Shown: in pieces, positions 1 to 8,296 of the stretch
How the letters are laid out: each line of letters opens with the position of its first letter
How positions within the stretch are numbered: the first letter of the stretch is position 1
DNA from: Pseudoxanthomonas sp.
GTDB taxonomy: Bacteria > Pseudomonadota > Gammaproteobacteria > Xanthomonadales > Xanthomonadaceae
Length of the DNA: 64,000 nucleotides
Reading direction: 5' to 3'
Assembly: GCF_035999195.1 (NCBI RefSeq)
Contig: NZ_DASYGY010000009.1
Span: 1,488,001-1,552,000 of the forward strand
Position numbers and translations under genes: made by a program
The notes under the pieces: model-generated
Told to the model about the DNA's origin: nothing
What the model saw: the letters and a program-made list of their open reading frames with translations, nothing else
Databases searched by the model: none

Positions 1-599
1 CGCAGAACGATCCGACGCTGAAGCACCAGTGCCTGCTGCTGATGGACGAGTTCACCGCCATCGGCCGTGTCGACATCATCGCCAAGGCGGTGGCCTACAT
101 GGCCGGCTACAACCTGCGCCTGTTACCGATCATACAGTCGATGGCGCAGCTGGACGCCGTCTACGGCAAGGAGCTGTCGCGCACCATCATCACCAACCAC
201 GCGCTGCAGATCATCTATGCGCCGCGCGAGCAGCAGGATGCCAACGACTACTCGGAAATGCTCGGCTACACCACCATCAAGCGCCGCGCCCGCACGCGCT
301 CGCACGGCCAGGGCCGCAACGTGTCCGACAACGAGGTGCTGGAGAAGCGCGCCCTGATGCTGCCGCAGGAGCTGAAGGCGATGGGGCCGGAGAAGGAGAT
401 CGTGCTGTACGAAGGCCTCGCCCATCCCATCCTGTGCCGCAAGGTGCGCTACTACCAGGACAGTTACTTCACCAGGCGGCTGCTGCCGAAGGTCGAGGTG
501 CAGCCGTTGCCACTTGAAGCATCGCACGCTCACAGGAATGACGTCCGCGTCCGGGTGGCCGATGACGAGCGCACCCGCGCGTCGCTGTCGGCGGGATGA
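1..599 (+). CDS. virD4: VirD4/TraG-type T4SS coupling ATPase, C-terminal part
   Basis: This is the C-terminal end of the coupling ATPase of a type IV secretion system, the inner-membrane hexamer that delivers substrates to the channel. The frame is already open at base 3, so the gene starts outside the window and about 198 residues are visible. The Walker B motif LLLMDEF is at the very start, followed by the family segment AYMAGYNLRLL and the end of the ATPase core near TRSHGQG. The last 70 or so residues look like a variable tail. The next frame starts on an overlapping ATGA at 596. The downstream lipoprotein and toxin suggest an antibacterial X-T4SS rather than a conjugation system, but no other vir gene is visible to prove it. 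Confidence 0.9.
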   Translation, partial: QNDPTLKHQCLLLMDEFTAIGRVDIIAKAVAYMAGYNLRLLPIIQSMAQLDAVYGKELSRTIITNHALQIIYAPREQQDANDYSEMLGYTTIKRRARTRSHGQGRNVSDNEVLEKRALMLPQELKAMGPEKEIVLYEGLAHPILCRKVRYYQDSYFTRRLLPKVEVQPLPLEASHAHRNDVRVRVADDERTRASLSAG

Positions 600-853
600 C
601 CTCTATCGCCCCGATGCATCGCATGGAAACGTACGTGACCGTCACGGATGACAAGGTGGCCAGCACCGAGTCCGGGTTGAGATTCCGCTACGATGCGCTG
701 CACGCGCTGCAGCTGCTTCGCGACCTGGCCATCGTCAACGAGCGCACCGTCCGCGAGCTGGGCCCCCTGCCGCCCGGTGGCGTGCCGGTGCAGGCCAAGC
801 GCAAACCCCATCGCGTGCATCCGCCCGCATCCCTTGCCGTCCAGGATGATGAA
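596..853 (+). other. In-frame open segment between virD4 and the lipoprotein gene
   Basis: An ATG at 596 overlaps the virD4 stop (ATGA) and opens a frame that runs without a stop into the lipoprotein gene starting at 854. The roughly 86 residues it would encode (MTSIAPMHRMETYV...) have no signal peptide. If translation started here, the lipoprotein signal would be buried and useless. Either this is a small gene translationally coupled to virD4 that has lost its stop codon, or it is non-coding leader sequence. I do not recognise the peptide. Confidence 0.3.
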
Positions 854-1609
854 ATGAACCCACTCCAGCGGATCATGACCACCTCCACGTTGGTGGCAGG
901 CGCGTTGGCAGCCTGCGGCGAAGCCCGCCCGTCCGGGAAGTTTCCGGAGCCTGCACCCGCGTCGGCAGCGACAGACTCCGCGCCAACGGCACCGACGCCG
1001 TCACCAACACCGGTCCTCTCTCCTCCCGAAACCGCATCGGCCGCGCCAACGGAACCTGGGACTGACGAAGCCACCGTCGAAATCGAACGCGGCCCGCCCA
1101 TTCCATCCGCCACGCTCCGGAAGCAGGTACTGGCGCTGCTGGACGCCCTGCAGACGCTGGAAGACATGGAACACACGCATCTGGAGTCGATCTTCAAGGT
1201 CCGCCTGGTGAAGAACCCGAGGGTGCGCGATGGTTATGAGTACTTCGGCATCACGACCGAGGGATGGACTTATTACATAGAGACCGTCCGTCTGCATGCA
1301 CTGAGCGATCCTCCGACGATCATGATCGCGCTCAGCAATGGCGTCGAGCCGTGGACCAACCAGAAAGCCACCTACTGCACGATGGATTTCGAGGAGCTTG
1401 CCAACGACATCGTCGCCCTGGGATACCAACGTGCAGCGACGCGCTCCACCACCGGCAACAAGCCTTCCTGGGGGTTTGGCCGAGACGTTCCGAAGCACCG
1501 GACGGGTTTCGGTGTAGGGGTCTACCTCTACTATCTGGATGAGGGCACCGAGGCGGAACGGGCGTGCGCCAGCTGGCTGCGAATCTCGGGAGGTCCGCGC
1601 AATGACTAG
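854..1609 (+). CDS. Lipoprotein, predicted X-Tfi immunity protein
   Basis: A 251-residue predicted lipoprotein. The start at 854 has an AGGA ribosome-binding site and gives a short signal ending in the lipobox LAAC (cysteine near residue 21), then a Pro/Ala/Thr-rich linker of about 60 residues and a globular domain. Its stop (1607-1609) overlaps the start of the toxin gene at 1602, so the two are translationally coupled. In Xanthomonadales X-T4SS loci, periplasmic lipoproteins encoded directly before an X-Tfe effector act as its immunity protein (established for XAC2610/XAC2609 of X. citri). The immunity role here is inferred from position and lipoprotein nature, not from sequence similarity. 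Confidence 0.6.
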   Translation: MNPLQRIMTTSTLVAGALAACGEARPSGKFPEPAPASAATDSAPTAPTPSPTPVLSPPETASAAPTEPGTDEATVEIERGPPIPSATLRKQVLALLDALQTLEDMEHTHLESIFKVRLVKNPRVRDGYEYFGITTEGWTYYIETVRLHALSDPPTIMIALSNGVEPWTNQKATYCTMDFEELANDIVALGYQRAATRSTTGNKPSWGFGRDVPKHRTGFGVGVYLYYLDEGTEAERACASWLRISGGPRND

Positions 1610-3029
1610 CTTGCCTCCACACTTGCAACGTCTGACCGATGGGCTTCCCGCGGACAAACGCCCCTGCATAGACGAAGCCATCGCTACCGCACCTTATCTC
1701 CAGGAGCGGATGACACAAGCCATCGAGGTGGGGCGACTCGAGCATATCCGCCTCACGCCCCCCGGCGCGAACGAGGGCGGGCATTACGACAGCAGCGAGA
1801 AGGCTGTCTACCTCAGCATGGATACCTTCACGAGGCCAGACCTGCAGGAGCGCCGGGATCGAATCGACGTCATCACCAGCACGCTGGGTCATGAAACAGG
1901 GCATGCCTTGAACGCGGTGGAGTCCAGAAAGACCCTGCATTTCGTCGCCGCCCAGATCACGGAGGAGATACGCGCCGCCGGCCCCGGGGGCAGCGCCGAT
2001 GTGACGCCCCATTTTTCCCTGTACCAGCGCGCCGTCCGCCGCGACGAAGCGATCGCCGAAATCGAAGGCTGGAATGCGCTGGCCAGCCGCATTCAGTACA
2101 CCAATGATGGTGAAATCTCGCGCGAAGAAATGCTGAGGCGTGCAGTTCCCACCACCGGATGCGTCGTGCGAGACAGCGCTGTCCCCCAACTCGCCCGCGG
2201 CATCATCCTCGACCAGGACATGCGCATGGCCGACACGCGCCTGCCCAAGGCCGGCTCCATCAATGTCGAACCGGTGGCGCAGTGCCATTTCGACCAATCC
2301 GCCAGAACGCTGGGGGCGCAGGGCAAGGCCGACTACCGCAACTATTACGGCGCCTATCTGATCGAACAGGTTGGCCAAGACACGGCACACTGGATCCGAC
2401 CGCCGACGATCAAACTCGACATGGCCCGACTGGGGCTGGACCCCGCGCAACTGGAAAGCACCGGTCTCAATCTTGGCGGCCGGAATCTCGGCCTGATCGA
2501 CACCAGCGACGGCCAACGGCTCATCACCCTGCGTCATTCGGACGATGGCCGGAAGCAGAGTCCCGACAGCACCGCCGCGGCGCATGACCGAGAAGTGCGG
2601 GACGACGAATGGATTTCCCGTCGCGCACGCTCCGGGGATGACACTGTCCTCCAAGGCGGGGAACCGGTAACCGCTTCCGCCACGCCGACCACGCCCCGCG
2701 ATCCGACCCACCCGCAGCACGCTCTCTACGACGCCCTGAAGCGGCATCTGCCCGACTACACCAGCGAAGCCCGCCTGTCGCAGTTCACCGAGGCCTGCCA
2801 CACGGCGGGCATCACGTCGCGCAGCCTGGCGACGATCCAGGTCGAAGGCACACAGGCGCACTTTTCAACGCGGGAAGGCTGGCCACGTGTCGAGCTCGAC
2901 CTGGAGCAGGCGCCTGTCGCAAGACCTACCGACCTGCCGCGTCGCGACATGCCTGCCGCGCCGCCGCCGGAGCGTGGCATGCCGCCCCACGCCGCGCCGC
3001 CCCCGCATTCGCAGGGACCCGCGCACTGA
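1602..3029 (+). CDS. Predicted X-T4SS antibacterial effector (X-Tfe), HExxH zincin-like toxin with XVIPCD-like tail
   Basis: A 475-residue protein with no signal peptide, as expected for a T4SS substrate. The start at 1602 has GGGAGG 8 bases upstream and overlaps the lipoprotein stop. Residues 97-101 are HETGH, a zinc-metalloprotease HExxH motif; the acidic helix DEAIAEIEGWNA (about 148-159) could give the third metal ligand. Residues from about 367 (DPTHPQHALYDALK) to the end resemble XVIPCD, the C-terminal domain that binds VirD4 and marks X-T4SS effectors, ending in a Pro/His-rich tail. Its position beside virD4 and the lipoprotein supports this. The substrate (peptidoglycan peptide or protein) cannot be told from sequence. 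The effector call is fairly strong; the enzymatic mechanism is inferred. Confidence 0.7.
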   Translation: MTSLPPHLQRLTDGLPADKRPCIDEAIATAPYLQERMTQAIEVGRLEHIRLTPPGANEGGHYDSSEKAVYLSMDTFTRPDLQERRDRIDVITSTLGHETGHALNAVESRKTLHFVAAQITEEIRAAGPGGSADVTPHFSLYQRAVRRDEAIAEIEGWNALASRIQYTNDGEISREEMLRRAVPTTGCVVRDSAVPQLARGIILDQDMRMADTRLPKAGSINVEPVAQCHFDQSARTLGAQGKADYRNYYGAYLIEQVGQDTAHWIRPPTIKLDMARLGLDPAQLESTGLNLGGRNLGLIDTSDGQRLITLRHSDDGRKQSPDSTAAAHDREVRDDEWISRRARSGDDTVLQGGEPVTASATPTTPRDPTHPQHALYDALKRHLPDYTSEARLSQFTEACHTAGITSRSLATIQVEGTQAHFSTREGWPRVELDLEQAPVARPTDLPRRDMPAAPPPERGMPPHAAPPPHSQGPAH

Positions 3030-3134
3030 CGACAGGCCGCCGCGCGGCGAAGGACCCGAGGCACCACCCCATTGACCGGATCGCGGCGGCGCCCTACAAC
3101 AGGCGCCACGCTTTCCCATGTCGCAGGCTCCCGC

Positions 3135-3509
3135 ATGCAATGCCCCAAGTGCCAAGGCACGATGGAACGGATCACGGTTCCGCAAGCCCACGTCCATCGC
3201 TGCACGCAGTGCAAGGGACTGTGGTTCGAGATGGTGGATCACGAAACGCTGAAGGATCACGCGGAAGAGATCGATGTCGGCGACCCGACGCTGGGCGAGC
3301 AGTACAACCGGATCGACCGGATCACCTGCCCGGCCTGCATCGGCGACCGCCCCCTGATCCGCATGGTGGATCCCTTGCAGCCGCATATCTGGTTCGAGAG
3401 TTGCAAGGGTTGCTACGGCCGCTTCTACGACGCGGGCGAATACCGGGATTTCGCGGAGATCGAACTCTCCGATCTGGTCAAGGACTGGAACGCGCCGGAA
3501 CGGATCTGA
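3135..3509 (+). CDS. Zinc-ribbon (zf-TFIIB type) protein
   Basis: A 124-residue cytoplasmic protein with four paired-cysteine motifs: CPKC near residue 3, CTQC near 24, CPAC near 61 and CKGC near 87. The spacing and the GLWFE and GRFYDAGE contexts fit the zf-TFIIB family of small zinc-ribbon proteins, which are widespread in proteobacteria and mostly of unknown function. An upstream in-frame ATG at 3072 exists, but the start at 3135 places the first zinc knuckle at the N-terminus as in relatives. It converges with the HAD gene across a short palindrome. Confidence 0.75.
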   Translation: MQCPKCQGTMERITVPQAHVHRCTQCKGLWFEMVDHETLKDHAEEIDVGDPTLGEQYNRIDRITCPACIGDRPLIRMVDPLQPHIWFESCKGCYGRFYDAGEYRDFAEIELSDLVKDWNAPERI

Positions 3510-3548
3510 CGCATACCGCACGGCGCTTGATCGCGGAAGGCGTACGAC

Positions 3549-3566
3549 GGCGGGCCTGGGCCCGCC
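3549..3566. terminator. Palindrome between convergent genes
   Basis: GGCGGGC-CTGG-GCCCGCC lies between the stop of the zinc-ribbon gene and the stop of the HAD gene, directly next to the latter. It can fold on either strand and may serve both genes as a stem terminator, but there is no T-tract. The flanking GTAGGG on the minus strand resembles the GTAG-headed REP elements found elsewhere in the window. Confidence 0.4.
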
Positions 3567-4286
3567 CTACGCGCTGGCGCCGCCGCGATCCTTGCAGCCC
3601 CAGTTGAGGATCGGCGTGCCCGGCGGCAGGACGCGACGGAACATCGCCACCCGCGTAGTCTTCGGGTTCACGACGACGGGCGCGCGCGCCGCCTTCAGCA
3701 ACGGCAGATCGGCACTGCTGTCCGAATACGCCACGGCGACCTCGCCGTAACCGCGCTCGCGCAGCATGCGCATTTTCTCTTCGTTGTGGCAGTGGCGCGT
3801 GGCCACCACCGCGCCCAGGCGCGGACCCACGGCGGTGCCGATGACCGGCACATCCTCGTGGGCGACGAAGCTCAGGATCGCACGTGCCAGTTCCGGCGGC
3901 GCGCCGGTCGCCACCACCACGTTGTCGCCGCGCGCACGATGCTCGCGGAACACCTCCAGCGCGTGAGGCAACAGGCGCTGCTGCACGTCCTCGCGATGAC
4001 CCGCCACGTACTGATCGATCAGCGCATCGAAACTGCGCCGGCCGTGCAGGCCGAAGGTGCCGATCCAGATGTAACCGGAAATGCCGCGTCGCCGGGTCGG
4101 CAGGAACGCCACCATCGGCCCGAGAATGACCGACGCCGCCGCCGCGACCGCGAGGCGCAGGGGGTTGCGCCGGATCAGCCACTTGACCAGATGGCCGCCG
4201 GAATCGCCGTCGTAGAGTGTGTGATCGAAATCGAAGACGACCACCGGGGCATCAGCGCGCGGCGTCGGATAGGGAGCGTCCGTCAT
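3567..4286 (-). CDS. HAD-IB family phosphatase (SerB/phosphoserine-phosphatase-like)
   Basis: A 239-residue HAD superfamily hydrolase of subclass IB. Motif I FDFDHT (residues 18-23) carries the nucleophile and acid/base aspartates. VVATGAPPE contains motif II, HNEEKMRML gives the motif III lysine and AYSDSSADLPLL gives motif IV. A hydrophobic stretch near residues 43-63 is in the cap region typical of this group, which includes phosphoserine and lysophosphatidic-acid phosphatases; the substrate is unknown. Its ATG overlaps the trpC stop by four bases (ATGA), so it is the last gene of the trp cluster transcript. Confidence 0.75.
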   Translation of the reverse strand: MTDAPYPTPRADAPVVVFDFDHTLYDGDSGGHLVKWLIRRNPLRLAVAAAASVILGPMVAFLPTRRRGISGYIWIGTFGLHGRRSFDALIDQYVAGHREDVQQRLLPHALEVFREHRARGDNVVVATGAPPELARAILSFVAHEDVPVIGTAVGPRLGAVVATRHCHNEEKMRMLRERGYGEVAVAYSDSSADLPLLKAARAPVVVNPKTTRVAMFRRVLPPGTPILNWGCKDRGGASA

Positions 4287-5077
4287 GCCGCGAAGAATAG
4301 CTGACGCAGCGCTTCGCCGGGTTCCTCGGCGCGCATGAACGTCTCGCCGACCAGGAAGGCGTTCACTCCCGCGGCGCGCATCGTCGCCACATCGTCGGGC
4401 ACCACGATCCCGCTCTCGGTCACCAGCAGGCGATCCTTCGGCACGGCGTCCTTCATTTCCAGCGTGGCCTGCAGCGAGACCTCGAACGTGCGCAGGTTGC
4501 GGTTGTTGATGCCGACCAGCGGCACCGGTACCTGCAGCGCACGCTCCAGTTCGTCGATGTCGTGCACTTCCACCAGCACGTCCATGCCCAGTTGCATGGC
4601 CAGGCCGGACAGGTCGACCAGCTGGCCGTCGTCCAATGCGGCCACGATCAGCAATATGCAGTCCGCGCCGAGCACGCGCGCCTCGTACACCTGGTAAGGA
4701 TCCACCGTGAAATCCTTGCGCAGCACCGGCAGCGTGCAGGCTTCGCGCGCCTGCTTGAGGTACTCATCCGAACCCTGGAAGAAGTCCACGTCGGTCAGCA
4801 CCGACAGGCAGGCCGCGCCGCCGAACTCGTAGCTCACCGCGATGTCGGCGGGACGGAAATCCGGTCGGATCACGCCCTTGGACGGACTGGCCTTCTTGAC
4901 CTCGGCGATCACCGCCGGGTCGCCCTGCGCGATCATCGCGTTGAGCGCGTCGGCGAAGCCGCGCGTGGGCAGCGTATCGGCCGCGCGCGCGCGCAGGTCG
5001 GCCAGCGGCACGCGGGCGCTGCGTTCGGCGATCTCGTCCGCCTTGCGGGCGAGGATGGTGGTCAGGATGTCGCTCAT
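4283..5077 (-). CDS. trpC: Indole-3-glycerol phosphate synthase TrpC
   Basis: TrpC closes the ring of carboxyphenylaminodeoxyribulose phosphate to indole-3-glycerol phosphate, the step before tryptophan synthase. The 264-residue protein has full family length with the typical (beta/alpha)8 motifs: AEVKKASPSKG near residue 58, LRKDFTVDPYQV, the GINNRNLRTFEV motif and VTESGI near the C-terminus, with phosphate binding by LVGETFM. It is monofunctional, not fused to TrpF. A short spacer with no obvious terminator separates it from the monooxygenase gene upstream, so it is probably part of the trpD transcript. Confidence 0.97.
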   Translation of the reverse strand: MSDILTTILARKADEIAERSARVPLADLRARAADTLPTRGFADALNAMIAQGDPAVIAEVKKASPSKGVIRPDFRPADIAVSYEFGGAACLSVLTDVDFFQGSDEYLKQAREACTLPVLRKDFTVDPYQVYEARVLGADCILLIVAALDDGQLVDLSGLAMQLGMDVLVEVHDIDELERALQVPVPLVGINNRNLRTFEVSLQATLEMKDAVPKDRLLVTESGIVVPDDVATMRAAGVNAFLVGETFMRAEEPGEALRQLFFAA

Positions 5078-5127
5078 GGGGCCCTTCCGGCCGGCGGTGT
5101 CGTCCGCGCGGGGCGGTATTCTCGCAT

Positions 5128-5484
5128 TTATCCGCGGGGTGACGCCGCGCGGTCCCAGCCGTAGGCCCGTTCCACCTTCGCTACCCGCAGCTCGAAGTGG
5201 TCGTACCAGTCCCGCCGTCCCTGTTCGCGCGCCGCCGCATGCTCGGCATGCTGGCGCCAGGCAAGGATCGCGGCCTCGCTCTCCCAGTACGCCACGGTGA
5301 TGCCGAAGCCATCCGCACCGCGCGCGGCTTCCATGCCCAGGAAGCCCGGCTGCTGCGCGGCCAGTTCGACCATGCGCTCGGCCATCGCGCCGTAGCCGGC
5401 ATCGTCGTGCGTATTGCGCTGCGAGGAAAAGATCACCGCGTAATACGGCGGCTTGGGGAGTACCGCGAATCCGTCTCCCGCCAT
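5128..5484 (-). CDS. Antibiotic biosynthesis monooxygenase (ABM) domain protein
   Basis: A 118-residue single-domain protein of the dimeric alpha/beta ABM fold. The pattern YYAVIFSSQR, the central AERMVELAAQQPGFLGME and the AYWESEAAILAWRQH segment are typical of this family, which includes heme-degrading and quinol monooxygenases but many members of unknown role. The start at 5484 is chosen because it follows the trpD stop at 5486 and gives the usual length. It lies between trpD and trpC in the same direction, so it is co-transcribed with tryptophan genes, but nothing shows a role in that pathway. Confidence 0.75.
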   Translation of the reverse strand: MAGDGFAVLPKPPYYAVIFSSQRNTHDDAGYGAMAERMVELAAQQPGFLGMEAARGADGFGITVAYWESEAAILAWRQHAEHAAAREQGRRDWYDHFELRVAKVERAYGWDRAASPRG

Positions 5485-5485
5485 G

Positions 5486-6532
5486 TCATGCCCCCGCGTT
5501 CTGACGGCCCAGCGCCTGCGTCGTGGCCACGAACTGCTGCAGCCTCTCCAGCGCCTTGCCGCTGGCAATCGCCTCACGCGAGCGGGCGATGCCATCCTCG
5601 ATGCTCTCTGCCACACCGGCCACGTACAGCGCCGCACCAGCGTTCAGCACCACGATCTCGCGTGCCGGACCCGGCCGGTTGTCCAGCACGCCCAACAGCA
5701 TGGCCTTCGATTCGGCCGCATCGGCGACGCGCAGGTTGCGGCTGGCGGCCATCGCGATGCCGAAATCCTCGGGGTGCAGTTCGTACTCTCGCACCTGCCC
5801 GTCGCGCAGTTCGCCGACCAGCGTGCCGGCGCCCAGCGACAACTCGTCCATGCCGTCGCGCCCCCACACCACCAGCGCACGCTCCGCACCCAGTTCCTGC
5901 AGTACGCGCGCCTGGATGCCGACGAGGTCCGGGTGGAACACGCCCATCAGGATGCTCGGCGCACCGGCCGGATTGGTCAGCGGGCCCAGGATATTGAAGA
6001 TGGTACGCACGCCCATCTCGCGTCGCACCGGTGCGACGACCTTCATGGCCGGATGATGGACCGGGGCGAACATGAAGCCGATGCCCGACTGCGCGATCGA
6101 CTGAGCCACCTGCTCCGGCTGCAGTTCGATGTTCACCCCGAGCGCTTCCAGCACGTCGGCGCTGCCGGACTTCGACGACACGCTGCGGTTGCCGTGCTTG
6201 GCGATCCGCGCGCCGGCCGCCGCCGCGACGAACATCGAGCAGGTGGAGATGTTGAAGGTGTGCGAGCCGTCGCCGCCGGTGCCGACGATATCGACCAGGT
6301 GCGTGCGCTCGGCGACATCGACGATGCGTGAGAACTCCCGCATCACCGTGGCGGCGCCCGCGATCTCACCGACGGTCTCCTTCTTCACGCGCAGGCCGGT
6401 CAGGATGGCGGCTGTCATCGTCGGCGACACGTCGCCACGCATGATCTGGCGCATCAGGTCGACCATCTCGTCGTGGAAGATTTCGCGATGCTCGATGGTG
6501 CGTTGCAGGGCTTCTTGGGGGGTCAGTGGCAT
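5486..6532 (-). CDS. trpD: Anthranilate phosphoribosyltransferase TrpD
   Basis: TrpD joins anthranilate to PRPP to make phosphoribosylanthranilate. The 348-residue protein carries the PRPP-binding signature DIVGTGGDGSHTFNIST near residue 80, the KHGNRSVSSKSGSADVLEALG region (split across the metal and anthranilate sites), and the conserved HHPAMKVVAPVRRE and NPAGAP motifs. It is the stand-alone form, not a TrpGD fusion. It is separated from trpG by 90 bases that hold a long REP hairpin, so expression of trpD onward could be set apart from trpE/trpG. Confidence 0.97.
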   Translation of the reverse strand: MPLTPQEALQRTIEHREIFHDEMVDLMRQIMRGDVSPTMTAAILTGLRVKKETVGEIAGAATVMREFSRIVDVAERTHLVDIVGTGGDGSHTFNISTCSMFVAAAAGARIAKHGNRSVSSKSGSADVLEALGVNIELQPEQVAQSIAQSGIGFMFAPVHHPAMKVVAPVRREMGVRTIFNILGPLTNPAGAPSILMGVFHPDLVGIQARVLQELGAERALVVWGRDGMDELSLGAGTLVGELRDGQVREYELHPEDFGIAMAASRNLRVADAAESKAMLLGVLDNRPGPAREIVVLNAGAALYVAGVAESIEDGIARSREAIASGKALERLQQFVATTQALGRQNAGA

Positions 6533-6544
6533 ATTCAGTTACTC

Positions 6545-6611
6545 GTGGGAGCGACGTGAGTCGCGACCTGGCTGGCTGGACTCGTCGGTTCGCGACTCAC
6601 GTCGCTCCCAC
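6545..6611. repeat. REP-like inverted repeat, GGGAGCGACGTGAGTCGCGA family
   Basis: Two 22-base arms beginning GTGGGAGCGACGTGAGTCGC face each other around a 23-base loop, in the trpG-trpD gap. Copies of the same arm occur at 11040, 36238, 37691 and 41923, with a relative at 13493. Such a hairpin in the middle of a transcript can stabilise or end the upstream mRNA. Confidence 0.85.
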
Positions 6612-6622
6612 GCGCATCGGTC

Positions 6623-7201
6623 TCATCGTTCCAGGAAATTCTTCAGCAGCGCATGGCCATGTTCGGTCAGGATCGACTCAGGATGGAACTGCACGCCTTC
6701 CACCGGGAACTCGCGATGGCGCAGCCCCATGATTTCCTCGAAGCTGCCGTCGTCGTTCTCGGTCCAGGCGGTGACCTCCAGCGCGTCCGGCAGACTGCTG
6801 CGCTCGACCACCAGCGAGTGGTAGCGTGTGGCCTCATAGGCGTCCGGCAGGCCGGCGAACACGCCCTTGCCTTCGTGGCGGATCCGCGACGTCTTGCCGT
6901 GCATGATGCGGCCGGCGCGGATGACATTGCCGCCATACGCCTGGCCGATGCTCTGGTGGCCCAGGCAGACACCGAGGATCGGCGTGTTCGCGCCCAGCCG
7001 CTCGATGATCCCGAGCGACACGCCGGCCTCGTTCGGCGTGCACGGGCCGGGCGAGATGACGATGCGCTCGGGCGCCAGCCTGGCGATCTCGTCCACCGTC
7101 ATCGCATCATTGCGCACCACCTTCACCTCGGCCCCCAGCGACTGCAGGTACTGCACGAGGTTGTAGGTGAAGCTGTCGTAGTTGTCGATCATTAGCAGCA
7201 T
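6623..7201 (-). CDS. trpG: Anthranilate synthase component II, glutamine amidotransferase TrpG
   Basis: TrpG hydrolyses glutamine and passes ammonia to TrpE for anthranilate formation. The 192-residue class I amidotransferase starts with MLLMIDNYDSFTYNLVQYL, has the oxyanion motif ISPGPCTPNEAG, the nucleophile cysteine in LGVCLGHQSIGQAYGG (about residue 79) and the catalytic His-Glu in VQFHPESILTEHG. It starts three bases after the threonine aldolase stop, so the two are one transcript. A dual role in folate synthesis (PabA) is possible, as in other bacteria with a single subunit. Confidence 0.95.
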   Translation of the reverse strand: MLLMIDNYDSFTYNLVQYLQSLGAEVKVVRNDAMTVDEIARLAPERIVISPGPCTPNEAGVSLGIIERLGANTPILGVCLGHQSIGQAYGGNVIRAGRIMHGKTSRIRHEGKGVFAGLPDAYEATRYHSLVVERSSLPDALEVTAWTENDDGSFEEIMGLRHREFPVEGVQFHPESILTEHGHALLKNFLER

Positions 7202-7204
7202 CGC

Positions 7205-8296
7205 TCAGGCTCCTTGTGCCTGCGAGGCGGCCGCAGCGGCTCGACCCTCGGTATAAATCGCGGAGAACGTCACGGCGAACGCCTCGATGGTGGATTCCGG
7301 TGTCGCCCACGACGTCATCAGTCGGATCACGGTGGTGCCATCGCCGCGCCGTTCCCAGGTCTCGAACTCGACCTGCTGTTGCAGACGCTCCACGATCGCG
7401 TCGGGCAGCACCGGGAACACCTGGTTGCTGGGCGAATCCACCGCCAGCGGCACACCGGTCTGTTGCAGGACGTCGCGCAAACGTTGCGCCATGACGTTCG
7501 CATGCGTCGCCAGCACGAAATACAGCCCGTCTTCGAACAGGGCCTCGAACTGCGCACCGACCACCATGCCCTTGGCCAGCATCGCGCCGCGCTGCTTGAT
7601 GACGTGGCGGAAATCGGCGCGCAGCATCGGGGTGACGATCACCAGCGCCTCGCCCAGCAGCGCGCCGTTCTTGGTGCCGCCGATGTAGAACGCGTCCGCT
7701 TCCGCCGCCAGCAGAGCCAGGTCCACATCGTTGCCCGGCGTGGTCAGCGCGGAGCCCAGGCGCGCGCCGTCCACGTAGAGCAGCAGGTCGCGAGCACGGC
7801 AGAACGCACCCAATGCCTGCAGCTCCGCCGCGTTGTAGACGGTGCCCCATTCGGTGGTGTTGGAGATGTAGACCAGCCGCGGCTTCACCATGTGCTCGCT
7901 GTGGTGGCCCTCTAGGCACGGCAGGATCAGCTCGGGGCTCAGCTTGCCGTCCGTCGTGGCGACCGTCAGCACCTTGTGGCCACTGGCCTCGATGGCGCCG
8001 GTCTCGTGCGTGGCGATGTGGCCGCTGGCCGGTGCGATCACCGCTTCGTGCGGGCGCAGGAAGGCCGCGAGCGCGACCAGGTTGGTCTGCGTGCCGCCGG
8101 CGAGGAAATGCACGTCGGCGTCCCGGGCGAGACGGTCGCGAATCAGCGCGGCGGCGCGGACACAGTGCGCATCCAGCCCGTAGCCGCGATTGATTTCCGC
8201 GCTCGCCACGGCCAGCGCCTGCAGCAGGCGCGGATGCGCACCCTCGCTGTAGTCGTTGCGCAGGCTGATCCGGGCGCCCTCGGTGGCGATCTCCAT
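7205..8296 (-). CDS. Low-specificity L-threonine aldolase / beta-eliminating lyase family
   Basis: A 363-residue PLP enzyme of fold type I that would split threonine or allo-threonine to glycine and acetaldehyde. The PLP lysine lies in FYIGGTKNGALLGEAL, the PLP-phosphate loop is GGTQTNLVAL, the cofactor-stacking His is in SGHIATHETGAIE and the Asp in YVDGARLGSAL. The ATG at 8296 shares one base with the trpE stop (TGATG), so it is coupled to trpE and lies between trpE and trpG. The family also contains other beta-hydroxy-amino-acid aldolases, so substrate choice is not certain. The setting inside a trp cluster is unusual. Confidence 0.85.
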   Translation of the reverse strand: MEIATEGARISLRNDYSEGAHPRLLQALAVASAEINRGYGLDAHCVRAAALIRDRLARDADVHFLAGGTQTNLVALAAFLRPHEAVIAPASGHIATHETGAIEASGHKVLTVATTDGKLSPELILPCLEGHHSEHMVKPRLVYISNTTEWGTVYNAAELQALGAFCRARDLLLYVDGARLGSALTTPGNDVDLALLAAEADAFYIGGTKNGALLGEALVIVTPMLRADFRHVIKQRGAMLAKGMVVGAQFEALFEDGLYFVLATHANVMAQRLRDVLQQTGVPLAVDSPSNQVFPVLPDAIVERLQQQVEFETWERRGDGTTVIRLMTSWATPESTIEAFAVTFSAIYTEGRAAAAASQAQGA

